Positions 18,106 to 27,730 are shown, numbered from the stretch's first letter. The stretch is 62,516 bases of DNA from CAZESS01 sp964414415 (GCA_964414415.1 CAYPWJ010000007.1:1-62516); one strand, 5' to 3'. The notes: a model not told the origin generated them from the letters alone. Program-made: numbers and translations.

Positions 18106-20751
18106 CTATCCCTGCCGGATGGCCGCCTGCGCCGCCGCCAGCCGTGCGATGGGCACCCGATAGGGAGAGCAGCTGACGTAGTCCAGTCCGACTTGGGCTA
18201 CGAAGGCTATAGATGCCGGGTCGCCGCCGTGCTCGCCGCAGATACCCAGCGAGATGTCCGGCTGCTCTCCGCGTGCCCTGTCAACGGCCATCTGGACCAG
18301 CGCGCCGACGCCCTCACGGTCGAGCGTTTGGAACGGGTTTTTCTGGAGGATGCCCTCCTTTTTGTAGCCGTCGAAGAACTTGCCTTCGCTGTCGTCGCGG
18401 GAGAAGCCAAACGTGGTCTGCGTCAGATCGTTGGTTCCAAAGGAAAAGAAATCCGCCATCGTGGCGATGTGGTCGGCGATGACGCAGGCACGCGGCAGCT
18501 CAATCATGGTGCCGACCTTGTAGCCGAGGTCGACGCCCGCCGCCTCGATTTCCTCCTCCGCAACCGAGCGAACCATGTCCTCGACGTGCTGTAGCTCCTC
18601 CTCCATGCTCACCAGCGGGATCATGATGTAGGGTTTTACGTCGTTGCCCGTCTGCCGTTTCACGTCTGCGGCGGCGCGGATGATGGCCCGGACCTGCATC
18701 GCAAATATCTCGGGGTGGATGATGCCCAGCCGGCAGCCGCGGAAGCCCAGCATCGGGTTCGCCTCCTCGAGGTTCTTCACCTTTTTCAGCATCCGGCCCA
18801 GCCGCGTCAGATCCTTGCCCTGGAGGGAGCGCTCCACGACTTCACCGAGTAGCTCCTCCCGGGCGGGCAGGAACTCGTGCAATGGCGGGTCGAGCAGACG
18901 GATGATGACCGGGTAGCCCTCCATCACCTTGAAGATGTCGGCGAAGTCGCTCTGTTGCATGGGCAGCAGCTTGTCCAGGGCCTCCTCTCGCTCCTCCAGG
19001 CCCTCGGCGGTGATCATGTCCTGCATGATGGGCATCCGGTCCTCCGCCATGAACATGTGCTCCGTCCGGCAGAGGCCGATGCCCTCGGCGCCGAACGACC
19101 GGGCTTTGGCGGCATCTTCGGGTGTGTCGGCGTTGGTGCGCACCCCGATGGTCCGGAACTCTTCGGCCCAGTCGAGCAGCGTCTCGAACTCGCCGGAGAG
19201 CTGCGGTTCCTTCATCGCCACCTCGCCGTCTATTACTTCGCCGGTTGCCCCGTCGATGGTGACGAGGTCGCCCTTGCCGTACTCGCGGTCGTTGAACCAG
19301 ACCGTCTGGGTGCTGAGGTCGATGGCGGCATCTTTGCAGCCCGTGATGCAGGGTTTGCCCATGCCCCGGGCGACGACCGCCGCGTGAGAGGTCATCCCGC
19401 CGCGGGACGTCACGATGCCCTCCGCCGACACCAGCCCATGGATGTCCTCCGGCGACGTCTCCGGACGGACGAGGATGACCCGCTCGTTTTCCTCCTTTGC
19501 AAGCCGTTCCGCCTCGTCGGGGTCGAACACGATGTGGCCCGCGGCGGCGCCGGGCGACGCGTTGAGACCGCTGGCCACGACGGTTTTCTCGGCCTCCGGG
19601 TCGATGCGCTTGTGCAGCAGCTGGCTCAGGCTTTCAGGGTCGATGCGCATCACCGCCGTCTCCCGGTCGATGATGCTCTCCTCGGCCATGTCGACCGCTA
19701 TCTTGACCGCCGCGTCGGCGGTTCGCTTGCCGGTCCGGGTCTGCAGCATCCAGAGTTTTCCCTCCTGGATGGTGAACTCGAAGTCCTGCATGTCCCGGTA
19801 TTCCTCCTCAAGGATGTCACTGATGTGCTGTAGTTTTTCGTAGGCCGCGGGTATCTGCTCGGCAAGGTCCTCGATGGGATGCGGCGTCCGGATGCCCGCG
19901 ACGACGTCCTCGCCCTGCGCGTCCAGCAGATACTCGCCGTAGAGCCTATTTTCGCCCGTTGCTGGATTACGGGTGAAGCCGACGCCGGTGCCGGAGTTCT
20001 TGCCGGTGTTCCCGAACACCATGGCCTGGACGTTGACCGCCGTGCCCATCTCGTGCGGGATGTCATTCGCCTCGCGATACCTGATGGCGCGCTCGTTGTT
20101 CCAGGACTCGAAGACGGCGTCGATGGCCAGCTTGAGCTGCCGCCACGGGTCCTGCGGAAACGTCTCGCCTTTCTTTTTGATGATGTTTTTGAACCGGACG
20201 ACGAGGTCCTTCAGGTCGCCGGTCGTTAGGTCGGTGTCGTTGGTGGCGCCGACCGACTCCTTGACGTCCTCGATGGCCTCCTCGAAGGCCGCATGCTCGA
20301 TGCCCAGCACCACGTCGCCGAACATCTGGATGAGCCGCCGGTAGGAATCCCAGGCGAAGCGCTCGTTCTCCGTCTGCCGTGCCAGGCCGTCCACGGAGTC
20401 GTCGTTGAGCCCGATGTTGAGCACGGTGTCCATCATCCCGGGCATCGAGATAGCGGCGCCGGAGCGAACAGAGACGAGCAGCGGGTTGTCGGTGCTGCCG
20501 AAGGACTTGTCGAGCTCCTCCTCGATTTTGGCCATGTTGTCGCGCACCGCCTCCATGAACCCGTCCGGGTACTCGTTGTGCTCTGTGTAGTAGTTGCATA
20601 TCTCGGTGGTGATGGTGAACCCGGGCGGGACGGGCAGCCCGATGCTCCGCATGCGCCCCAGGTTGGCGCCCTTGCCGCCGAGCAGTTCCTTGTCGACCGG
20701 TCCGTCGCCGAAATAATAAATCATGTCGTGTTCAAGTGTGCTTTCATTCAT
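18106..20751 (-). CDS. ppdK: pyruvate, phosphate dikinase
   Basis: This enzyme interconverts pyruvate, ATP and phosphate with PEP, AMP and PPi, allowing glycolysis or gluconeogenesis. The 881 residues show the N-terminal nucleotide-binding domain (DKELLGGKGANLGRM), the phosphohistidine domain (SRGGMTSHAAVVARGMGKPC) and the C-terminal PEP barrel (GLCRTEHMF; CGEHGGDP with the catalytic Cys). A GGTGA Shine-Dalgarno precedes the ATG. An AACTATAAAAAG box lies near 20811-20822 on the minus strand. It complements the porGDAB operon in this window. Confidence 0.96.
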   Translation of the reverse strand: MNESTLEHDMIYYFGDGPVDKELLGGKGANLGRMRSIGLPVPPGFTITTEICNYYTEHNEYPDGFMEAVRDNMAKIEEELDKSFGSTDNPLLVSVRSGAAISMPGMMDTVLNIGLNDDSVDGLARQTENERFAWDSYRRLIQMFGDVVLGIEHAAFEEAIEDVKESVGATNDTDLTTGDLKDLVVRFKNIIKKKGETFPQDPWRQLKLAIDAVFESWNNERAIRYREANDIPHEMGTAVNVQAMVFGNTGKNSGTGVGFTRNPATGENRLYGEYLLDAQGEDVVAGIRTPHPIEDLAEQIPAAYEKLQHISDILEEEYRDMQDFEFTIQEGKLWMLQTRTGKRTADAAVKIAVDMAEESIIDRETAVMRIDPESLSQLLHKRIDPEAEKTVVASGLNASPGAAAGHIVFDPDEAERLAKEENERVILVRPETSPEDIHGLVSAEGIVTSRGGMTSHAAVVARGMGKPCITGCKDAAIDLSTQTVWFNDREYGKGDLVTIDGATGEVIDGEVAMKEPQLSGEFETLLDWAEEFRTIGVRTNADTPEDAAKARSFGAEGIGLCRTEHMFMAEDRMPIMQDMITAEGLEEREEALDKLLPMQQSDFADIFKVMEGYPVIIRLLDPPLHEFLPAREELLGEVVERSLQGKDLTRLGRMLKKVKNLEEANPMLGFRGCRLGIIHPEIFAMQVRAIIRAAADVKRQTGNDVKPYIMIPLVSMEEELQHVEDMVRSVAEEEIEAAGVDLGYKVGTMIELPRACVIADHIATMADFFSFGTNDLTQTTFGFSRDDSEGKFFDGYKKEGILQKNPFQTLDREGVGALVQMAVDRARGEQPDISLGICGEHGGDPASIAFVAQVGLDYVSCSPYRVPIARLAAAQAAIRQG

Positions 20752-20901
20752 ATTGTCACCTCTTGCAGCATGGATACAATCCCGGCGATAATGAACCCCT
20801 TCCTTTTTATAGTTTTCCCAATCTGTCTCTATAGGTCTCTATAGCTGCAACTGGCAAAAAATGAAAGGTTCATATCGGCGGACAGCGTCCACCCGGGCCC
20901 G

Positions 20902-22185
20902 CTATGAGTTATCCTCGTCCGGCAGGTAATCGTCAGGGTCGAGATTCATCGGCAATGGTTCCTTCACGAAGTGTTTCCTGTCCCGGTCGGCAGGGATGGT
21001 CAGGTCGAACCCGAGCTTTGTGGTCTCCTTCGTTTCAAGGTTCGAGGACGGGTCCAGCGACGAGCCCGTCTCGTGCCGGGTGACGAGGTCGCGGTCGCCC
21101 TGGAAGCGCGTGGCCATCGCCCATTCTATCTGCTGTGCATCGTGGATGTCGACGTCGTCGTCGACGACGAACACGTGCTTCATCGACGTATGCCCGCGGA
21201 AGGCCGCCTCGATGGCTTTTTTGCCGTCATCTGCATGTTGCTTGTTGATGCTGACGGCGCCGTGCAGCCATGAGCAGCCGCCCGGCGTGATGTAGACGTC
21301 ACGGACGTCGCAGACCTTGGCCACCTCGGCATAAATCGTGGGCTCCCGGGGCATCCCCATCAGGGTCTTGTGCTCAAGCCCGCCTGGCAGCAATGCATGG
21401 AAGGACGCGTCGGGCCGGGCGTAGATGCGCTTGATCCGGGCGACCTGTTGCTGGCGGACGATGTCCTCCGTCTCAGTTAAATCAAGGAAGGGTCCCTCGT
21501 CGTGCATCTCGCCGGTCATTTCGGCTATCATGACTATCTCGGCCGGCGGCACCATGTGGCCGTCGACCTCGGCGAGCCTCGTTTCATGCATTGCGTTGGC
21601 GATGGCCAGCTCGCTGACCTCGGTGCCGGCTGAAATGGCTGCGCCGACGAGCACGGGCATCGGGCAGCCGATGCAGATGGCGAACTCGTCGAGGCCGCGC
21701 TCCAGGTAGGTGTGGAAGTCGCGGGGGAGGATGCGCAAAACAAGTCGGTTGCTGCCGATCTTCATCATCCGGTGGTAGGAGGCGTTGCGGCCGTATTCGG
21801 GGTCGTTGGCGACGACGACGGCTGAGGCGATGTAGGGACCGCCGTCGCTCCGGTAGTAGGTAAGGATTGGCAGGTCGTCGAGGCTCTCAAGCTGCTGGTA
21901 TTCCACTTCGGTGCTGGCGGGCTCCTTTGGCTCCTTGATGGCCGCGTCGACGGTGTGCAGGATGTCCTCCGGGGCTATCTCGAGGCCGGCAGCGACGAGC
22001 TCCCGGGTGGAGGAGATGTTGGCGACGACCGGCATGTCGTGTCCTTCTACGTTGCTGAACAGCAGCGGTGTCCCGTCCAGCTGTTTCATCAGGGTCGCCG
22101 TCTCGTAGTCAGTGGATACCTCCCGCGGTATCTCGATGAGTTTTTTCTTCTGCCGCAAGAAGGAGACGAGCTCTCTGAAGTCCAT
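20902..22185 (-). CDS. ubiD: UbiD family decarboxylase
   Basis: A 427-aa prenylated-FMN-dependent decarboxylase. Family features include NISSTRELVAAGLEI, NASYHRMMKIG and, near the C-terminus, MATRFQGDRDLVTRHETGSSLDPSS. In archaea a UbiD homologue decarboxylates trans-anhydromevalonate 5-phosphate in the archaeal mevalonate pathway (established in Aeropyrum), and that is the likeliest job here because no aromatic catabolism genes are nearby. No UbiX partner lies in the window. A TTTTAAATTT box (22204-22213, minus) is 19-28 nt before the ATG. Confidence 0.88.
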   Translation of the reverse strand: MDFRELVSFLRQKKKLIEIPREVSTDYETATLMKQLDGTPLLFSNVEGHDMPVVANISSTRELVAAGLEIAPEDILHTVDAAIKEPKEPASTEVEYQQLESLDDLPILTYYRSDGGPYIASAVVVANDPEYGRNASYHRMMKIGSNRLVLRILPRDFHTYLERGLDEFAICIGCPMPVLVGAAISAGTEVSELAIANAMHETRLAEVDGHMVPPAEIVMIAEMTGEMHDEGPFLDLTETEDIVRQQQVARIKRIYARPDASFHALLPGGLEHKTLMGMPREPTIYAEVAKVCDVRDVYITPGGCSWLHGAVSINKQHADDGKKAIEAAFRGHTSMKHVFVVDDDVDIHDAQQIEWAMATRFQGDRDLVTRHETGSSLDPSSNLETKETTKLGFDLTIPADRDRKHFVKEPLPMNLDPDDYLPDEDNS

Positions 22186-22203
22186 CGCCGGGATATCGGC
22201 ACA

Positions 22204-22213
22204 AAATTTAAAA
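22204..22213 (-). promoter_or_regulatory. TATA box of ubiD
   Basis: On the minus strand TTTTAAATTT ends 19 nt before the ubiD ATG, the usual leaderless spacing in this genome. Confidence 0.55.
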
Positions 22214-22257
22214 GCATTGGGGTGTGCGGTGTCGGTGATGTAGAATAATCAGTAAAA

Positions 22258-22276
22258 GTATAGGAAGTGCCTATAC
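22258..22276. promoter_or_regulatory. 19-nt inverted repeat, possible operator
   Basis: GTATAGG and CCTATAC are perfect 7-nt arms around AAGTG. It lies in the divergent region between ubiD and the PLP-fold/GNAT gene. GTGCCTATA within it matches the right half-site (TATAGGCAC) of the palindrome at 24-59. Confidence 0.4.
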
Positions 22277-22426
22277 AATTGAAATAAACTAACTATTCGC
22301 AACGTGGGAAAACCTATCCATTTACCAGCCGTTCTACATCCTCTGCGGTGTCCGCGGCGGTGTCCGCGCGACAACAAAACATTTAACCATCGTTTCATTT
22401 AACTAACAGCATTTCACGGTGATGGC

Positions 22427-23845
22427 ATGACCAATGAAGAAGACGACAATATTTTGGTAAATGTTGAGCGACGTATCGGAAAAACGCCGCTCATCCGGGC
22501 GCGCAACCTGGAAAAAGAACTCGGTCTCCACAATATATACCTCAAGCTCGAGGGCAATAATCCCTCCGGGGAGCGAAGCGACCGCCTCGCGTATCTCATC
22601 ATCAAGGACGCATTGTCGCGGGGTAAGCGGACCATCTGCCTGGGCACCTATGGGACGATGGGCGCCTCGCTGGCGTTTCTGGCACAGAATTTTGATATCA
22701 ACCTCGTGCTCTACGTGCCTGACAAGAGCCAGCTGCTCCGCTCCGAGGTGCTGCAGTCGGCGCCGAACATCCGCATCATCGAGCACGGCTCCACCTATGA
22801 GGACACAGTTGAGAAAAGCCGCGCTGCGGCAGAAAAACATGGCTGGTACAACGCCAACCCGGGGCTGCAGAACAACTTCCTTGACCTCTTTGCCTTCTCG
22901 TACATCGCCCGTGAAATATGCGAGTACCTGAGCGATGCATGCCCTGACACGGTGTTCTGCCAGATGGGGAATGGTGCCTCCGTCTCGGGGTTGCACCTCG
23001 GCTTCAAGCAGATGTGGATGGACGACAGGATACGGCGGCTGCCTCGTCTCTACGGTGTCAGCACCGCAGAGGGCAACGCCATCGTTGAATCATTCAAAGA
23101 GCGGAGCGACGAGATCCTGGAGCTCGACGCTGAGGAAATCGCGTCAAACCGGACGGAGTACAACGCCGACCTGATCAACGCCAGGTGCTACAACGGGCAG
23201 GACGCGCTGAACAGCCTCTACGCCACCGACGGTGTAGCCATGGGCATGTCCGACCAGGAGCTGGTCGAGAGCGCCGAGCGGTTCGCCCAGCTTGAGGACA
23301 TCGACTTCAAGGTGGCGAACTCGTATCCGCTGGCGGCTTTTTTCAGGGAGGCAAGCGAGGGCAATCTGTCCGACGGTACCCACGTCGTCGTCCTCAACGA
23401 CGGCAAGGTCGACCTGGACATCCGGATGCTCGACAAGCAGGATCTCTCCATCTCCTATCGACGGTTTTTGATGAAGCTCGACGACTGGCTCATCGAGTTC
23501 TCCGACCCGCTTGAAGAAATCGACGAGGCGGTTGAAAACGCCTTCAAGTACGGGTTCGTCCTCGGCGCCTTCTTCCAGGGTATCCTGGCCGGCATCGCCA
23601 TCGTCTCCCGCACCCGCTTTGACACGTTTTTCCCCCAGTATCATCTGTCCTACATCGCGACGAAGAAGGACATCAAGGGCCGGGGCATTGCCACCGAGCT
23701 GCTGCAGGAGGTCATCGAGCTCTCCAGGGGCGACCTCTCGCTGCACGTGGAGACGGACAACGAGCGGGCCATCAAGCTCTACGAAAAGATGGGGCTCCGG
23801 AAGAAGTACTACCGGATGATGTACGAGGGCGAGGTCATCTCGTAG
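22427..23845 (+). CDS. Lys-less fold-type II PLP-like domain fused to GNAT acetyltransferase
   Basis: The 472-aa fusion begins with a threonine/cysteine-synthase-like domain (about 1-335): GKTPLIRARNLEKELG, EGNNPSGERSDR, GTYGTMGASLAFLAQ, NANPGLQNN and a glycine loop CQMGNGAS. Where the family has NPTGSFKDR with the PLP Schiff-base Lys, residue 51 is Ser, so normal PLP chemistry should be lost. A GNAT domain follows (about 360-472): acetyl-CoA loop KGRGIATELL (417-426) and NERAIKLYEKMG (445-456). The ATG at 22427 follows CATTTAACT by about 25 nt. Substrate unknown. Confidence 0.85.
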   Translation: MTNEEDDNILVNVERRIGKTPLIRARNLEKELGLHNIYLKLEGNNPSGERSDRLAYLIIKDALSRGKRTICLGTYGTMGASLAFLAQNFDINLVLYVPDKSQLLRSEVLQSAPNIRIIEHGSTYEDTVEKSRAAAEKHGWYNANPGLQNNFLDLFAFSYIAREICEYLSDACPDTVFCQMGNGASVSGLHLGFKQMWMDDRIRRLPRLYGVSTAEGNAIVESFKERSDEILELDAEEIASNRTEYNADLINARCYNGQDALNSLYATDGVAMGMSDQELVESAERFAQLEDIDFKVANSYPLAAFFREASEGNLSDGTHVVVLNDGKVDLDIRMLDKQDLSISYRRFLMKLDDWLIEFSDPLEEIDEAVENAFKYGFVLGAFFQGILAGIAIVSRTRFDTFFPQYHLSYIATKKDIKGRGIATELLQEVIELSRGDLSLHVETDNERAIKLYEKMGLRKKYYRMMYEGEVIS

Positions 23846-23861
23846 CCCTCGGGTCAGTCAC

Positions 23862-24662
23862 ATGTATACTATCCTTGTCGCTGGCCTTTGTGAGGACGCC
23901 GGCAAGACCACTCTCGCCTGCGCCGTGCTTTCGCTTTTGCAGGAGCAGGGTATCGCGGCGTGCGGCTTCAAGCCCAAGGCCGGCACCTCGTTCTGGTATG
24001 ACTACGCGTTGACGCGGGAGACGCTGGAGCAGGGCCGGCTCTATGGCAACGACGCGGCGATGCTGCATCGTTTTTCATCGGGGTCGCTGCCGGAGGAAGT
24101 CATCAATCCGGTGCATCGGCTGTGGGCTGAGCGGGCGGATGATGCAACGCTTGGTGGTCTGCCCTCGTTCATCGCCGACCGCGTCATGCTGTCGGAGGAA
24201 GAGATGCTCGTCATCAATGCATCGCTCTCCGGTGTCGACGACGCGGTTGCAGCGGTCCGGCGATCCAGCCGCGCCTCCCACGTCGAGGAGATAGCATCGG
24301 CGGAGGACCTCAACCGGCTGGTGGAACGCCGGTATACCGAGGCAGTTGCGTCGGCCGCCGGGCGCGTTGGCGAGGCTGCCGACTGCATGGTCTGCGAGAG
24401 CTACTCGCGGGTGGCGCTGCCTTGGCAGGCGCTTGCACCTACCGTGGTGCTGGTGGTTGCGCCCGGCCGGGTGGCCGCGTATGACGGCGCTGCCTACAGG
24501 GATGCGGTCTCGCTCATCCAGTTTCGTGAGGCGTCGACGGAGCGAGCCGTCGAGCTGCTGCAGCCGTTTGCTCATGCAGCTGTGCCGGCGGTTGCCGATG
24601 ACCCCGTCGGGAGGGTGGCTGAGCTGCCGTGGTGGCGTGACGTGCTCGCTGGCCTGCTGTGA
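23862..24662 (+). CDS. P-loop ATPase, dethiobiotin-synthetase-like
   Basis: This 266-aa protein starts MYTILVAGLCEDAGKTTLAC, with a deviant Walker A motif (GLCEDAGKTT) of the SIMIBI/dethiobiotin synthetase kind, followed by GIAACGFKPKAGTS, as in BioD-like and cobyrinate-synthase-like ATPases. A second block, DCMVCESYSRVALPW, corresponds to the region holding the switch Glu. It starts 16 bp after the PLP-fold/GNAT gene and may be co-transcribed with it. No biotin genes are nearby, so biotin synthesis is not claimed. Confidence 0.7.
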   Translation: MYTILVAGLCEDAGKTTLACAVLSLLQEQGIAACGFKPKAGTSFWYDYALTRETLEQGRLYGNDAAMLHRFSSGSLPEEVINPVHRLWAERADDATLGGLPSFIADRVMLSEEEMLVINASLSGVDDAVAAVRRSSRASHVEEIASAEDLNRLVERRYTEAVASAAGRVGEAADCMVCESYSRVALPWQALAPTVVLVVAPGRVAAYDGAAYRDAVSLIQFREASTERAVELLQPFAHAAVPAVADDPVGRVAELPWWRDVLAGLL

Positions 24663-24702
24663 GCATCGCATTCCTTATATAACTGCCTGCATATGAGATG
24701 TG

Positions 24703-25020
24703 ATGGCACCGCGCAGATATCGACGCGGGCGGCGGCGTGGGCGGCGGCGGGTCACCGGGTCTCCATCCGCTTCGCTTTTCACTCCTCGCGGCGCGACTGG
24801 CGGGGAGCCCGTCCGGTTGTTTATCGAGGAGTTCGAGGCGCTCCGCCTGGTCGACCGGAAGGGGCTGACGCAGACGGAGGCTGCTGCAGAGATGGGTGTG
24901 TCGCAGAAGACGCTGTGGAAGGACCTGAAGGAGGCGCGGGCGAAGCTCGCCGATGCACTCGTCAACGGCCGGCCGATAGAGATAGAGCAGGGATACGAGG
25001 AGGACGCGGCCGGCCGATAG
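24703..25020 (+). CDS. DUF134 family HTH DNA-binding protein
   Basis: A 105-aa regulator-like protein. An Arg-rich N-terminus (MAPRRYRRGRRRGRRR) is followed by the DUF134 core: LFIEEFEALRLVDRKGLTQTEAAAEMG, SQKTLWKDLKEARAKLADALVNGRPI and IEQG. The HTH resembles sigma-70 region 4. A GTG directly precedes the ATG at 24703. TTATATAA at 24675-24682 is 21-28 nt upstream. Targets unknown; DUF134 genes are often near metal-related genes, not seen here. Confidence 0.87.
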   Translation: MAPRRYRRGRRRGRRRVTGSPSASLFTPRGATGGEPVRLFIEEFEALRLVDRKGLTQTEAAAEMGVSQKTLWKDLKEARAKLADALVNGRPIEIEQGYEEDAAGR

Positions 25021-25436
25021 CACTCGTAGGGCGATGAAAGCCGGTAATGGAGAGAGCGTTCTCTCTGGAGGCCAGGATAACAGTGCCTGGAGTGGGGAGG
25101 GTGTGTGGATGTCATTGGATGTTCTGTTGTGATTGATGGGAGAGAGGAGGAAATCAATTGTATGGGAGCCGTGGCGGGAGAGAGTGTGAGTGTGTCACTC
25201 TGGCGGCGGTGGGGTGAGGGACGTCATGTGTCCCCGCGGGTCTCTCCGTCGTTGGTGCTGTCGTTGGAGGTCCTGCTTTTCTCCTGCCGTGGCTGTATGG
25301 AGCCCTCGGTCGTCCGGTTTCTCTGGCTGGCGGCACACCGCCAGGAAACCTAATTTTTATATAGAACCTCTAATATACAACACCGCGCTGGCAACAGCTT
25401 AATATAGCAGCCATTCCTATTAGGAGTGAAGTCACA
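25021..25436. other. 416-nt block without a convincing gene; candidate ncRNA or long leader
   Basis: Two stem-loops are visible: AGAGAG(25051-25056)/CTCTCT(25061-25066) and CCAGG(25072-25076)/CCTGG(25086-25090). A G-rich segment with little coding character follows (about 25090-25320). It closes with a terminator-like hairpin at 25327-25344. Short frames here lack recognisable motifs. I could not match SRP RNA, tRNA or any C/D box RNA. Confidence 0.4.
25327..25358 (+). terminator. hairpin plus T-tract upstream of cdc48
   Basis: CTGGCGG (25327-25333) pairs perfectly with CCGCCAG (25338-25344) around a CACA loop, followed within 10 nt by a T run (25354-25358). It would end transcription from the DUF134 gene or from an RNA in 25021-25330. 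Confidence 0.55.
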
Positions 25437-27641
25437 ATGGCACAGGAAGTCATGTTACGTGTTTCGGAAGCGCTCTCGCAGGATGTCGGGTCGGGCAGAG
25501 CCCGCCTCGACGGCAAGACGCGCATCTCGCTTGACGTCACCCCGGGCGACATCGTCGAGATACAGGGAAGCAGCACGACCGCCGCCGTGGTGTGGCGTGC
25601 CCGCCCCATCGACGAGGGTAAGAGCCTCATCCGCATCGACAACCTCACCAGGAAGAACGCGGAGGTCGGCATGGGCGACAAGGTCATGGTTCGGAAAATC
25701 GATCCGCCGACCGCCGAAAAAGTGGTCATGGCACCGGCGATATCAAAGGGCCAGAAAATCCAGTTCGGTCAGGGCATCGAGCACCTGGTCAAGCGCGGCC
25801 TGCTGAAACGGCCGGTGAGCCAGGGTGATACCGTCGTCATCCCCGGCATAGCGCTCTTCGGCAACTCCCTGCCCTTTGGCGTGCTCAAGACGTCACCGAA
25901 GGACATCGTCGCTATCGGCGAAGAGACGGAGGTCGAGGTCAAGGAAGAGCCCATCAAGGAGGGCATGCTGGAGGCGCCGGAGGTCAGCTACGAGGACATC
26001 GGCGGCCTTGAAGGCGAAATCATGAAGATTCGGGAGATGATAGAGCTGCCGCTCAAGCATCCCGAGCTGTTCAAGCGTCTCGGTATCGACCCGCCGAAGG
26101 GCGTCCTGCTGCACGGCCCGCCGGGGACCGGCAAAACGCTGATAGCCAAGGCCGTCGCCAACGAGTCAGGCGCCAACTTCTACACCATCAACGGCCCGGA
26201 AATCATGTCCAAGTTCTACGGCCAGAGCGAGGAAAACCTCCGCAAGACCTTCGAGGAGGCTGAAAAGAATGCCCCGGCCATCGTGTTCATCGACGAGATC
26301 GACGCGATCGCATCCAAGCGGGAGGAGGTACACGGCGAGGTGGAGCGACGCGTCGTCTCCCAGATGCTCACCCTGATGGACGGCCTGAAGGGTCGCGGCA
26401 ACATCATCGTCATCGGCGCAACGAACCGCGTTGACTCGCTCGACCCCGCCATCCGCCGCCCCGGCCGCTTCGACCGGGAAATCGTCATCGACGTGCCCGA
26501 CCGGGAGGGGCGCGAGGAAATCCTGGAGATCCACACGCGCGGTATGCCGAAGGCTGACGACGTCGACCTTGACCAGCTGGCGGACAACACCTACGGATTT
26601 GTCGGTGCGGACCTGGCGTCGCTGGCGCGTGAGGCAGCCATGAACGCGCTGCGGCGCTACCTGCCCGAGATCGACCTGGATGAGCCCATCCAGACGGAGG
26701 TGCTGGAGAAAATGCAGGTGAGGATGGAGGACTTCCGGAAGGCTCACCGCTCGATTGAGCCATCGGCGCTCCGCGAGGTCATGATAGAGATACCCAAGGT
26801 GGGATGGGTGGATGTCGGCGGTCTCGACGAGGTCAAAGAGCGGCTGAAGGAGGCGGTCGAATGGCCGCTGTCCAACCCCGAGCGGTTCAGCCGCCTGGGC
26901 ATCAAGGCACCGCGCGGCATCCTGCTCTACGGCCCGCCGGGCACCGGGAAAACGTTGCTGGCCAAGGCCGTCGCCAATGAATCCAATGCAAACTTTCTCT
27001 CCATAAAGGGGCCCGAGGTCTTCTCGAAGTGGGTCGGCGAAAGCGAGAAAGCCGTCCGCGAGCTCTTCAAGAAGGCAAAGCAGTCAGCCCCCTCGATCAT
27101 CTTTCTCGACGAGATCGATGCGCTGGCACCCCGGCGCGGGACCAGCCAGGGCTCGCGGGTGACGGACACCGTTGTCAATCAGCTGCTCACCTCGATGGAC
27201 GGCGTCGAGAGCATGGACGACGTGGTCGTCATCGGCGCCACCAACCGCCCCGACATCGTCGACCCGTCGTTTTTGCGTCCAGGCAGGTTCGACGAGTTGA
27301 TCTCTGTGCAGCAGCCCGACCAGAAGGCACGCGAGGAGATATTCCACATCCACACGCGGGACATGCCACTCGCCGACGACGTCAACATCGTGGCCCTGGC
27401 GGAGATGAGCGAGGCGTTCGCCGGCGCCGACATCGAGTCGGTGTGCCGCGAGGCGGCGATGGTCGCGCTGCGTGAAGACAGCGAGGCCGGCGAGGTGGCA
27501 AACAGGCATTTCATGGAGGCCTTCGAGCACGTCAGCCCCTCCATCGACGAGGAGATGGTCCAGTTCTACCGGCAGATGTCCGACAAGCTGGGCAAGGGCG
27601 TGGCGAAGCAGGACATGGCGAAGGGCATGGAAGTCATGTAA
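25437..27641 (+). CDS. cdc48: CDC48/VCP (VAT) AAA+ ATPase
   Basis: This hexameric unfoldase feeds the proteasome. The 734 residues show the N-terminal double-psi barrel (MAQEVMLRVSEALSQDVGSG onward, about 1-185), D1 with Walker A GPPGTGKT at 227-234 and Walker B IVFIDEIDAI, then D2 with GPPGTGKT at 499-506 and IIFLDEIDAL. An arginine-finger-like PAIRRPGRFDRE and FLRPGRFDE occur in the two domains. GGAG lies 12 nt before the ATG; a TTAATATAG box is at about 25400-25408. Length matches archaeal VAT. Confidence 0.96.
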   Translation: MAQEVMLRVSEALSQDVGSGRARLDGKTRISLDVTPGDIVEIQGSSTTAAVVWRARPIDEGKSLIRIDNLTRKNAEVGMGDKVMVRKIDPPTAEKVVMAPAISKGQKIQFGQGIEHLVKRGLLKRPVSQGDTVVIPGIALFGNSLPFGVLKTSPKDIVAIGEETEVEVKEEPIKEGMLEAPEVSYEDIGGLEGEIMKIREMIELPLKHPELFKRLGIDPPKGVLLHGPPGTGKTLIAKAVANESGANFYTINGPEIMSKFYGQSEENLRKTFEEAEKNAPAIVFIDEIDAIASKREEVHGEVERRVVSQMLTLMDGLKGRGNIIVIGATNRVDSLDPAIRRPGRFDREIVIDVPDREGREEILEIHTRGMPKADDVDLDQLADNTYGFVGADLASLAREAAMNALRRYLPEIDLDEPIQTEVLEKMQVRMEDFRKAHRSIEPSALREVMIEIPKVGWVDVGGLDEVKERLKEAVEWPLSNPERFSRLGIKAPRGILLYGPPGTGKTLLAKAVANESNANFLSIKGPEVFSKWVGESEKAVRELFKKAKQSAPSIIFLDEIDALAPRRGTSQGSRVTDTVVNQLLTSMDGVESMDDVVVIGATNRPDIVDPSFLRPGRFDELISVQQPDQKAREEIFHIHTRDMPLADDVNIVALAEMSEAFAGADIESVCREAAMVALREDSEAGEVANRHFMEAFEHVSPSIDEEMVQFYRQMSDKLGKGVAKQDMAKGMEVM

Positions 27642-27730
27642 CACGCCGCCGCTTGCTATGAGGCGCCTCTCATAACGAGAGCGATAAACTTTTAAAAGAC
27701 AATGCCATTTATACGTGGAGGCAAGAAACC

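Noticed and set aside
20822..20850. CTCTATAGGT/CTCTATAG direct repeat between ppdK and ubiD
   Set aside because: Two short copies only; likely part of the ppdK promoter region and not a repeat family.
25105..25353. 82-aa frame before cdc48
   Set aside because: No motif, no start signal, and it runs into a terminator hairpin; treated as non-coding.
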